IMG/VR virus record: IMGVR_UViG_3300042294_002782
Span: 1 to 41,212 of that record
Origin: a virus
DNA: 41,212 bases
Reading direction: 5' to 3' (one strand)
This document shows positions 1 to 4,882 of this stretch, one piece after another (positions within the stretch are counted from its first letter, which is position 1; every line of letters starts with the position of its first letter). The notes under the pieces are model-generated. The model had not been told where the DNA came from and made no database searches. It saw only the letters and a list, made by a program, of their open reading frames with translations. A program made the position numbers and the translations under genes.

Positions 1-227
1 AGGTCGATCATCACATGACGCCCGACGCTGTGGTCGAACGCGGCGACGCGGTTGGAGCGATCGAGCAGCCCGTCAGCCGCCCATTGCAGGAACATCTCTT
101 CGGCCTGCGCCATGAGGGCCTGCACGTCGTTTGCGATGCGCGCCGCAGTCTCGCGGGCTTCCATGCGCCAGTTCGCGTCATCGTTAGCGGCGGCGGCTTC
201 GCGTTCGTTGATCTCGGCGCAGCTCAT
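1..227 (-). CDS. Phage early protein, paralog of the 40729-41058 product, cut by the window edge
   Basis: The frame starts at the ATG at 225-227, overlaps the TGA of the preceding small gene as ATGA, and runs 75 codons off the window start. Residues from about 28 to the edge, which include EEMFLQWAADGLLDRSNRV, are almost identical to the 109-residue protein at 40729-41058; the first 27 residues have diverged. If the map is circular, it continues into the partial frame at 41153-41212 and would be about 95 residues long. The family is unknown to me; it is a soluble, mostly helical protein. Position right after PL suggests an early or host-takeover role, which is inference. Confidence 0.75.
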   Translation of the reverse strand, partial: MSCAEINEREAAAANDDANWRMEARETAARIANDVQALMAQAEEMFLQWAADGLLDRSNRVAAFDHSVGRHVMID

Positions 228-322
228 TGCGCGCGCTCCTTCTTCGGAGCAGGCGGGGTTTGCGGCTGCGGCTTGGCCTTGGCCAGCACGGCGCCGAACT
301 GTGTTGCGATGGGCTTAAGCAT
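224..322 (-). CDS. Small proline/lysine-rich early protein (32 aa)
   Basis: First gene downstream of the leftward promoter. ATG at 320-322, TGA at 224-226 overlapping the next start. A GGAGAG ribosome site lies just upstream but inside a hairpin arm (326-346). The product has a hydrophobic N-terminal half (ATQFGAVLAKAK) and a proline-rich, basic C-terminus. A 33-residue paralog with two extra residues near the C-terminus is at 41055-41156. Conservation of two copies in frame argues that it is translated. It could be a leader peptide or a tiny inhibitor; no function can be assigned. Confidence 0.6.
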   Translation of the reverse strand: MLKPIATQFGAVLAKAKPQPQTPPAPKKERAQ

Positions 323-325
323 GTT

Positions 326-346
326 GTCTCTCCCTGATGGAGAGAC
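326..346 (-). promoter_or_regulatory. Hairpin sequestering the ribosome site of the first PL gene
   Basis: A perfect 8-bp inverted repeat, GTCTCTCC-N5-GGAGAGAC, lies 3 nt upstream of the ATG at 322. In the leftward transcript the 3' arm contains the Shine-Dalgarno GGAGAG, so the stem would hide it. This suggests translational control of the first leftward gene, or an mRNA-stabilising 5' hairpin. The repeat is seen directly; its function is inferred. Confidence 0.55.
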
Positions 347-374
347 GATACGCCGAGTATCGGCCTCACGTCAA
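345..374 (-). promoter_or_regulatory. Leftward early promoter (PL-like)
   Basis: On the reverse strand, TTGACG (369-374) and TATCGT (345-350) are separated by 18 bp, a good sigma-70 type match. Transcription would start near 338, just before the first leftward gene. The -35 overlaps the distal operator (373-387) and the -10 overlaps the proximal one (347-361), the expected layout for a repressor-controlled early promoter. Confidence 0.65.
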
Positions 375-387
375 TACAAAATGTATC
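347..387. promoter_or_regulatory. Left operator pair (OL-like)
   Basis: Two inverted repeats of the form GATAC-N5-GTATC: a perfect copy at 347-361 and AATAC-N5-GTATC at 373-387, start-to-start distance 26 bp. The same motif occurs three times on the other side of the repressor gene (728-790). The distal site ends one base before the repressor stop codon. Location over the PL -35 and -10 makes repressor binding the simplest reading. Confidence 0.7.
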
Positions 388-388
388 A

Positions 389-727
389 CTATTCGCCCGA
401 AGCCTTTTTCCCGGCCAGGGCGCGCAGAACATCGACCGCCGCCCGCTGCTGCCCTGTGGGTATGGCCTTAAAGGTCTGTAACGCCTCGTCGGTCAGGTCC
501 TCTGGGTCGTCCGGTCCTTTGCCGTATCCAGTAAGTAACCAGTCAGCGGACACCCTGTAAACGCGCGTGTAAAGCTGAAGCATTGGCACAGTAGGGACCC
601 GCGCTCCATTTTCGTGATGCCTGATTGCGCCTGGCGTTAACTCTAGCTTTACTGCGACTTCTTCCGTGGATAGTCCGCGCGTGTTTCGGGCTATTCGCAG
701 GCGGCGAGCTAGAGGCGGAATCGACAT
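389..727 (-). CDS. CI-like lysogeny repressor, XRE-type HTH (112 aa)
   Basis: Probable master repressor of lysogeny. Residues about 5-60 form an XRE/Cro-CI helix-turn-helix (ARRLRIARNTRGLSTEEVA, then LTPGAIRHHENGAR). The protein is short and has no visible autocleavage (LexA/S24) domain, so induction would need an antirepressor or another signal. It is divergent from the Cro-like gene and flanked on both sides by GATAC-N5-GTATC operators. The start is ATG 725-727, right beside the operator at 728-742, so the gene probably autoregulates. Its 5' leader must be very short, because no ribosome site stands between operator and ATG. Assignment as repressor rests on domain plus context. Confidence 0.85.
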   Translation of the reverse strand: MSIPPLARRLRIARNTRGLSTEEVAVKLELTPGAIRHHENGARVPTVPMLQLYTRVYRVSADWLLTGYGKGPDDPEDLTDEALQTFKAIPTGQQRAAVDVLRALAGKKASGE

Positions 728-790
728 AGCACACAGCGTATCGTTCCCGCCGCTACGCAGGGTATTGCCTGTGCCGATACTCTGTGTATC
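728..790. promoter_or_regulatory. Right operator array (OR-like), three sites at 24-bp spacing
   Basis: Three 15-bp sites share the pattern GATAC-N5-GTATC: 776-790 (perfect), 752-766 (GCTAC-N5-GTATT) and 728-742 (AGCAC-N5-GTATC). Their starts are exactly 24 bp apart, so they lie nearly on one face of the helix. The perfect site covers the -10 region of the rightward promoter and the weakest site touches the repressor start codon. This is the lambda OR1-OR2-OR3 logic: strongest site over PR, weakest over the repressor's own promoter. Confidence 0.7.
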
Positions 791-792
791 AT
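765..792 (+). promoter_or_regulatory. Rightward early promoter (PR-like)
   Basis: TTGCCT (765-770) and TATCAT (787-792) with a 16-bp spacer. The expected start site, about 7 nt after the -10, coincides with the ATG at 799, and there is no ribosome site before that ATG, so the first transcript looks leaderless. The -10 lies in the perfect operator 776-790. Confidence 0.55.
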
Positions 793-798
793 GGGCGT

Positions 799-1026
799 AT
801 GTCCTTTCGCCCCCTCATTGCCAAATGGCCGTCTAAAGCTGCGATGGCCCACGATGTCGGAACCACTCAGAAAGTGGTTCAGGCGTGGTGGAACCGCGAC
901 AGCATCCCGGCTCAATGGTACCCGACCATAGCACGCGCAGCCGACAGACGCCTAATTCGCGGGGTAAGCGAGAAGGCGCTTGTTTCAGCCGCTGCTAAGC
1001 GCCGCCCCGTTCGGGAGCGCGCTTGA
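799..1026 (+). CDS. Cro-like regulator, small HTH protein (75 aa)
   Basis: First rightward gene, divergent from the repressor. Residues 8-45 (WPSKAAMAHDVGTTQKVV, then WWNRDSIPAQWYPTI) have the pattern of small phage Cro-like helix-turn-helix proteins: a helix, a turn with G-T-T, a recognition helix, then the SIPAxW segment. I choose ATG 799 over an in-frame GTG at 784 because the promoter -10 (787-792) lies between them; translation would begin at the 5' end of the mRNA. The C-terminus is basic (KRRPVRERA). Probable role: switch to lytic growth by binding the shared operators. Fold supported by motif, function by position. Confidence 0.75.
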   Translation: MSFRPLIAKWPSKAAMAHDVGTTQKVVQAWWNRDSIPAQWYPTIARAADRRLIRGVSEKALVSAAAKRRPVRERA

Positions 1027-1028
1027 TG

Positions 1029-1280
1029 TCAGCGCTTCTTTCGCTTCCGGCTCTTGCGCGCCTTCGGCTTGAAATCGACCACATGCGCCTGCTGATTCAG
1101 CAGCACGCCAAGCCGGTGGTGCAACTCCATTGCGTAAGCGGGCGTCATGTGGCCGCTGGCGATGTAGTCCCCGCTACGCCCTCGCATGAGTATGCAGGGG
1201 CCATCCCATTTCAGTTCCACCAACTCGCTGAACAGGGCCGCAGCGCCATCCAGGCGCGCGTTCAGCGCAGTAATCGACAT
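1029..1280 (-). CDS. Hypothetical protein on the reverse strand (83 aa)
   Basis: An 83-codon frame convergent with the Cro-like gene, whose stop lies 2 nt away. A good ribosome site (GAGGGAG, about 7 nt before the ATG at 1278-1280) and a candidate promoter at 1306-1334 support it. The product begins with an amphipathic helix, has a middle segment GDYIASGHMTPAYAMELHH and a very basic lysine/arginine tail (last 13 residues), suggesting nucleic-acid contact. It is the only reverse-strand gene in the rightward early region. No family recognised. A forward frame over the same bases lacks these signals. Confidence 0.65.
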   Translation of the reverse strand: MSITALNARLDGAAALFSELVELKWDGPCILMRGRSGDYIASGHMTPAYAMELHHRLGVLLNQQAHVVDFKPKARKSRKRKKR

Positions 1281-1305
1281 GCAGAAGCTCCCTCAACCAC
1301 TGGTG

Positions 1306-1334
1306 AAAGTTCCGTAGAGGGAACCTTTCGTCAA
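1306..1334 (-). promoter_or_regulatory. Candidate promoter with inverted repeat for the 83-aa gene
   Basis: On the reverse strand, TTGACG (1329-1334) and a weak AACTTT (1306-1311) are 17 bp apart. The spacer is mostly an inverted repeat, AAAGTTCC (1306-1313) against GGAACCTT (1320-1327), with one mismatch. It differs from the GATAC-N5-GTATC operator, so a different regulator may act here. The -10 match is poor. Confidence 0.35.
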
Positions 1335-1345
1335 GGGGGCGAGCG

Positions 1346-1522
1346 ATGACCGTCGCCGTCCCGCTCATCCTCGGATCGTTTGCGATCTGGGCCGCCGTCA
1401 TGGCTGGCATCTGGCTCTTCATCGCAAGCCAACGCGCTGACAGCGAAGAGAGCGCCGCAGATCGCGCGCACGACTGGCGCGAGCAGATGCGCAAGCTCTC
1501 GCATGATCGACAGTACCGCTGA
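1346..1522 (+). CDS. Small membrane protein (58 aa)
   Basis: ATG 1346 is preceded by a G-rich ribosome site (AAGGGGGCGAG). Residues about 5-27 form one hydrophobic helix (VPLILGSFAIWAAVMAGIWL and on), followed by a charged, probably cytoplasmic helix ending in HDRQYR. The stop overlaps the probable start of the HNH gene by 20 nt. Single-pass early membrane proteins of this size in phages are often involved in exclusion or host membrane effects, but nothing here fixes the role. Confidence 0.6.
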   Translation: MTVAVPLILGSFAIWAAVMAGIWLFIASQRADSEESAADRAHDWREQMRKLSHDRQYR

Positions 1523-2063
1523 AATGCTTGTCACCGATCTCCTGGGACTGCCCAGCAAGCGCGTTGGGCGCAGTGCATGCAGAACACCGCTGCCGGTGCT
1601 TATCTTCCGCCGCGCGCGTGTAGACGAAGCATCCGGCTGCTGGGTTTGGACTGGCGCCAAGAATGCCTTGGGGTACGGGCTCGCCTCCAAACCCGGCATC
1701 AAACGTCAGTTTCGCGCTCATCGCGTTGCGTATGAGCTGCTGCGCGGCCCAATCCCTGACGGCCTAGTGATTGATCACAAGTGCCGCAATCCAAGCTGTG
1801 TGAATCCAGATCACTTGGAGCCCGTCACACAGGGCGAAAACGTCAAGCGCGGCCGCGCTGGTTGGCAGAACAAGATCAAGACGCACTGCGTCAACGGCCA
1901 TGAGTTCACGGCTGAAAACACCATCACGCGGAATGGGTCGCATCGCGATTGCCGCGCGTGCCGAACTGCGCGGCTGCAAGCTTTCTATGAAAAAAGGGGA
2001 GGACGAGCATGTTACGACAAGCGTACTTGCAAGAATGGACCGAGCAACAAGTTGCCAAGCTAA
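1503..2063 (+). CDS. HNH homing-type endonuclease
   Basis: Nicking or cutting DNA endonuclease of the HNH_3 type. The beta-beta-alpha-metal core is seen in RAHRVAYELLRGPIPDGLVIDHKCRNPSCVNPDHLEPVTQGEN (given here only as its span, about residues 75-117): H of VIDHKC, N of RNPSC and H of PDHLE are the key residues, and the paired cysteines suggest a structural zinc. A second zinc-knuckle-like segment (HCVNGHEF, CRACRTA) follows. The start is uncertain: ATG 1503 or ATG 1524, neither with a strong ribosome site. The last 55 nt overlap the GcrA-like gene in another frame. Free-standing HNH genes in phages are mobile; role here may be selfish or in recombination. Confidence 0.8.
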   Translation: MIDSTAEMLVTDLLGLPSKRVGRSACRTPLPVLIFRRARVDEASGCWVWTGAKNALGYGLASKPGIKRQFRAHRVAYELLRGPIPDGLVIDHKCRNPSCVNPDHLEPVTQGENVKRGRAGWQNKIKTHCVNGHEFTAENTITRNGSHRDCRACRTARLQAFYEKRGGRACYDKRTCKNGPSNKLPS

Positions 2064-2560
2064 CTTCGCTTTGGGCGGAAGGACACTCAGCGTCTCAGAT
2101 CGCTAACGCGCTTGCGGCGCAGTTCGGTGTTCGCCGTTCTAGAAACAGTTGCATTGGGAAAATCCACCGTCTCGGACTCGCACGGCGCGCTACACCATCA
2201 CGGCCAGCAAGGATCACGGTTCGCACCGTTCGCGCTAAGCCCGCATCGACGATCACCCGCGCGCCGCGGCTCAATCCCGTGCGGATGCCGACGCTCTCCG
2301 AAGATCGCCAGCTCGCAAAGCTGCTGCCGGCGCTTGGCCCTGAACTGACCAAGGCGCCAGACGGCCTCTGCAAGTTCATCCCCGGCGACCCGCTCATTGA
2401 CGCCAGCATTTGCGGCCGCGCCACCGGACACGGCCCGTACTGCGTCCAGCACATCCGGCTTTGCTACGAGCCGTCCAGCAAGAAGCCGCGCGTCCGCTCT
2501 GAGCGCACGGACGAGAAGCGCCGCTGGCTGCGCGCACTTGAGCGCGAGGTACGGGCGTGA
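2009..2560 (+). CDS. gcrA-like: GcrA-family cell-cycle regulator homolog (183 aa)
   Basis: GcrA is an alphaproteobacterial sigma-70 cofactor that activates promoters carrying CcrM-methylated GANTC sites. Residues 10-60 show its N-terminal HTH signature: WTEQQVAKLTSLWAEGHSAS, then SQIANAL, then IGKIHRLGLA. A variable linker follows, and near residues 120-150 the C-terminal cysteine/histidine module (CKFIPGDP, then ICGRATGHGPYCVQHIRLCY) that contacts RNA polymerase in the cellular protein. Start ATG 2009 has AGGGGAGGA upstream. It overlaps the HNH gene and couples by GTGA to the replication gene. Probable role: redirect host transcription or tune phage promoters to host cell cycle; family is clear, target is inference. 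Confidence 0.85.
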   Translation: MLRQAYLQEWTEQQVAKLTSLWAEGHSASQIANALAAQFGVRRSRNSCIGKIHRLGLARRATPSRPARITVRTVRAKPASTITRAPRLNPVRMPTLSEDRQLAKLLPALGPELTKAPDGLCKFIPGDPLIDASICGRATGHGPYCVQHIRLCYEPSSKKPRVRSERTDEKRRWLRALEREVRA

Positions 2561-3426
2561 GCTGGGAGCTAACAGGCCTCGTCTCGTCCAAGGTGATCGG
2601 ATCGCCCGTCAAGCGGCTTGTGCTGCTGACGATGGCCAGCCGCGCCAACGATGACGGGACAGGCATCTACGCCAGCCTGCAAACGATGGCGCGCGACTGC
2701 GAATTAAGCCGCGCCACGGTCAAGCGCGCGATCAAGGATTTGGAGGAGGCCGGGCTCGTCAAACAGGTCGGCACGCGACCCTGCGCCAACGGTCACACCA
2801 ACGACTATTCGATATCTGTAAGGCGCATTACGGCGCTCCCAGACATCAAAAAGAACCGGGGTCAGGCTGAACCGGGTGCAGAGAGAACCGGGGTCACAAA
2901 GCCTAACCGGGGTCAGGCTGAACCCGGGTCACAGTGTGAACCCGGTTCAGAGCGACCCCCCACCCGGGTCACAGTGACCCCCAAACCTATCCTAGAACCT
3001 AGTGTTGTTGTTGTTGCTAAGGGCGCGGGCGATTTCAAATTGATGGTCAAGGAGGCCCAGGCGCGAGCCGGGGCGGCCTGTAACCTCACCAGCGGCCACG
3101 TCCACCACGTCGCGGACCTTCGCCGCCTCATCGACGCGGGCTGCGATTGGGAGGCCGATGTGCTCCCGGCCATCGACGCCCTCTCAGCGGGCATCATCGC
3201 CCGCAAAGCCAAGCCGATAAATTCCTGGGCTCATCCCGGCCTCGTCGACGCCGCGACCACGCTGCGCGATCGCCGCCTTGCCGGGCTGCCCGCACCAACC
3301 AAACCAACGGAGCGAACCAATGGCCGAGCCAGCGCCGAACGAGACGCGTGGGACAGCGTTCTTAGCGAGATGGAGGGCGATGCAGCCGCTCGAACAAGGG
3401 CGCCCGTGGCGCTGGGGGGTAGCTGA
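2557..3426 (+). CDS. Winged-helix phage replication initiator (O-like, 289 aa)
   Basis: Probable origin-binding replication protein. Residues 15-75 form a winged helix of the HTH_36 kind (YASLQTMARDCELSRATVKR, then IKDLEEAGLVKQVG). The middle, about residues 95-145, is a low-complexity linker with repeated NRGQAEPG-like peptides, which are the translation of DNA repeats that look like iterons. The C-terminal third has a helical domain that could contact the helicase or its loader. This architecture, DNA-binding head plus origin encoded in the gene's own middle, is that of lambda O. Start is GTG 2557, overlapping the previous stop as GTGA. The next gene starts inside its 3' end. Confidence 0.75.
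   Translation: MSWELTGLVSSKVIGSPVKRLVLLTMASRANDDGTGIYASLQTMARDCELSRATVKRAIKDLEEAGLVKQVGTRPCANGHTNDYSISVRRITALPDIKKNRGQAEPGAERTGVTKPNRGQAEPGSQCEPGSERPPTRVTVTPKPILEPSVVVVAKGAGDFKLMVKEAQARAGAACNLTSGHVHHVADLRRLIDAGCDWEADVLPAIDALSAGIIARKAKPINSWAHPGLVDAATTLRDRRLAGLPAPTKPTERTNGRASAERDAWDSVLSEMEGDAAARTRAPVALGGS
2853..3020 (+). repeat. Iteron cluster and AT-rich tract, candidate replication origin
   Basis: Inside the initiator gene, copies of a core close to AACC(C)GGG(G)TCA occur at about 2854, 2870, 2886, 2905, 2921, 2939 and 2962, several as the longer unit AACCGGGGTCAGGCTGAACC (2854-2873, 2905-2924). The last ones include the palindrome GGTCACAGTGACC (2967-2979). Immediately after comes a stretch of lower GC (2980-3020) with a GTT trinucleotide run, fitting a DNA-unwinding element. 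Arrangement equals iterons plus AT-rich region in lambda ori. The repeats are seen; origin function is inferred. Confidence 0.65.
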
Positions 3427-3892
3427 CCGCGAGCCGCTGCGCCGCAGCCTCGAAGCGATCCGGCAGCGTTTGGAGATCGAGCTTTCGCCAGCGGGCAGCA
3501 CGTCCGTGCGCCAAGCCTACGAAATGCTGGACGGCGCTTACCAGTCAAAGAACACGGACAACCCGTCCAAGCGCGTGAAGCTCTGGGTCGATACGTTTCA
3601 GGATTGGCCGCACTGCGCGTTGCAGGAAGCTGTCAGGACGTGGGCGCACAAAGACACGCCGTACATGCCGAGCACGGGCCAGTTTTTCCATGCCGGTATC
3701 GGCGCGATCGAGCGGCGCCGGTCTGATCTGACAGACGTGCAGCGCGTCCTGCGCGTCATGGACAAGCCAGAAGACGAGAATTGGGACGAGTTCGTGGTTG
3801 ACCCGGAAGTCGCACGCAAGCTGCGCCGCCTGAGCAAGGCGATGCGCAACGGCGAAGATTTGGAAAAGCTGCACGCACGGGGGGAGATATGA
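3320..3892 (+). CDS. Candidate helicase loader / replication accessory protein (190 aa)
   Basis: Start ATG 3320 has GGAG 7 nt upstream and lies 107 nt inside the initiator gene; an earlier in-frame start is not supported by a ribosome site. The central part (YEMLDGAYQSKNTDNPSKRV, then VDTFQDWPHCALQEAVRTWA, then TPYMPSTGQFFHAGI) resembles the helical layout of phage helicase loaders of the G39P kind, in which a short all-alpha domain ends in a PxxxxF motif. The gene stands directly after the initiator, where lambda has P. No ATPase motif is visible. I cannot exclude another replication accessory role. Confidence 0.5.
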   Translation: MAEPAPNETRGTAFLARWRAMQPLEQGRPWRWGVADREPLRRSLEAIRQRLEIELSPAGSTSVRQAYEMLDGAYQSKNTDNPSKRVKLWVDTFQDWPHCALQEAVRTWAHKDTPYMPSTGQFFHAGIGAIERRRSDLTDVQRVLRVMDKPEDENWDEFVVDPEVARKLRRLSKAMRNGEDLEKLHARGEI

Positions 3893-4359
3893 TCCGCGCC
3901 GAGGAGAAACTTCACGTCGCTGCGGTCCATGCGCTCATGGGGCCGCTGGACAAGCACAGCGGCGGCCGCATCCGTGAACGCGGACTGCTGCCGAAACCGT
4001 GGTTCTGCGCTCACGTTCCGAACGGAGGCGGGCGCTCAAAAGCGGAGGCCGGTATCCTCAAAGCGATGGGCGTCTTGGCCGGTATGCCCGACCTCCTGGT
4101 GTTCGGCCCGCGCGATCACTTCGCTGACGGCACGCCCCTGCCGGGGCCACGCCTCATCGCAATCGAGTTTAAAGCCCCGCCCAAGCGCCTGCGCAGCGGG
4201 GGGCTATCCAAGGCCTCCCCGAGGCTTTCCCCCGCTCAGCGGGCTCGCCAAGCCGATCTAGGGGCATGTGGCGTGCCGTACCTCGTCATCGACGACATCG
4301 CGGACATGATCCAGAGCCTCAAGGCCCTGGGCGTGCCGTTACGGGGGCGCGTCCTATGA
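3889..4359 (+). CDS. VRR-NUC domain nuclease (156 aa)
   Basis: A PD-(D/E)xK superfamily nuclease. The signature residues are visible: PNGGGRS (44-50), GMPDLLVF (65-72, D68), IEFKAP (92-97, E93 and K95), then LSPAQRARQADLGACGVPY (113-131), with Q117 in the usual conserved position. These match the virus-type replication-repair nuclease domain, commonly found as a stand-alone phage enzyme that acts on branched DNA. A loop of basic and serine residues sits between the catalytic strand and the final helix. Start ATG 3889 overlaps the previous stop as ATGA, with GGGGGAG upstream. Probable role: resolution of replication or recombination intermediates. Confidence 0.8.
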   Translation: MIRAEEKLHVAAVHALMGPLDKHSGGRIRERGLLPKPWFCAHVPNGGGRSKAEAGILKAMGVLAGMPDLLVFGPRDHFADGTPLPGPRLIAIEFKAPPKRLRSGGLSKASPRLSPAQRARQADLGACGVPYLVIDDIADMIQSLKALGVPLRGRVL

Positions 4360-4451
4360 AGCCGCTCCGCTGGTACGACCAAGCCCTGATCATCATCGTC
4401 GCCTCGCTGGTGATCTTGGCCTGCATCACGATGTGGGGGCTGTCAGCATGA
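4356..4451 (+). CDS. Tiny membrane protein (31 aa)
   Basis: Starts in an ATGA overlap with the nuclease gene and ends in an ATGA overlap with the winged-helix gene. After a short N-terminus (MKPLRWYDQ) almost the whole product is one transmembrane helix (ALIIIVASLVILACITMWGL). Its translation is supported only by tight coupling and composition. No function assigned. Confidence 0.5.
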   Translation: MKPLRWYDQALIIIVASLVILACITMWGLSA

Positions 4452-4882
4452 GCGCCCAACCCGAAGACGCCCCGCGCGGGTTTGTGACCATGCGCGAGTA
4501 TCTGCGCCTCCAGAGGCGTTTGGAGGCGCTGGAAGATCGCCTCGCCTACCAAGAGATACCCGCATCCAAAACGGACGGGCGGGCGCTGCTGTTCGTGGAA
4601 GCGCTGGCCCTATCACCGCAGCGGGCAGAGTTGCTGGCGTGTCTGGCCGATGGCCGTCTTCGCACATTGCACGCGCTCCAGCGCGCTTCGGGCTGCATCA
4701 GCGATGTCAGTCTGAAAACCCAGATGTTCCATTTGCGGCGAGCGATAGAGGCTCACGGCGCGCCCGTGAGCGCAATCATCAACGCCTGGGGCGTTGGCTA
4801 CCAGATGACCGCGGAAGGCCATCAGTGGCTTCGTGAGCGCGTTCCAGAGGCATTCGACAACCAGCAGAAGGCAAGCCGATGA
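4448..4882 (+). CDS. Orphan OmpR/PhoB-type winged-helix protein (144 aa)
   Basis: An N-terminal coiled coil (residues 15-35, MREYLRLQRRLEALEDRLA) is followed by a Trans_reg_C-like effector domain, about residues 55-130: LSPQRAELLACLADG, then SDVSLKTQMFHLRRAI as recognition helix, then IINAWGVGYQM, the wing with the typical W-G-x-G-Y. No phospho-receiver domain is present. The coiled coil could replace the receiver as a dimerisation device. In Alphaproteobacteria this fold is best known from CtrA. Start ATG 4448 is in an ATGA overlap. A regulator of late phage genes or a competitor at host sites are both possible; DNA binding is the safe inference. Confidence 0.7.
   Translation: MSAQPEDAPRGFVTMREYLRLQRRLEALEDRLAYQEIPASKTDGRALLFVEALALSPQRAELLACLADGRLRTLHALQRASGCISDVSLKTQMFHLRRAIEAHGAPVSAIINAWGVGYQMTAEGHQWLRERVPEAFDNQQKASR

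Larger units (their letters stand above)
1..322. repeat. Diverged direct repeat, copy 1 (two-gene unit)
   Basis: This stretch repeats at 40838-41156. The first 140 or so bases differ at a single position (18, A here and G there). Similarity then drops in the N-terminal part of the longer reading frame and recovers across the small upstream gene. The unit is a 32-33 codon gene followed by a gene of about 95-109 codons, both on the reverse strand. Together with the closure of the window ends, this looks like a tandem duplication inside the leftward early operon rather than a terminal repeat of the virion DNA. Confidence 0.85.

Noticed and set aside
15-560. Long forward frame over the left end
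   Set aside because: It runs antisense through two small reverse genes, the PL operators and the repressor, all of which have better support.
2853-2980. CRISPR-like array
   Set aside because: Repeats are short, irregularly spaced, lie in frame inside a replication gene and lack spacers of constant length or cas genes.
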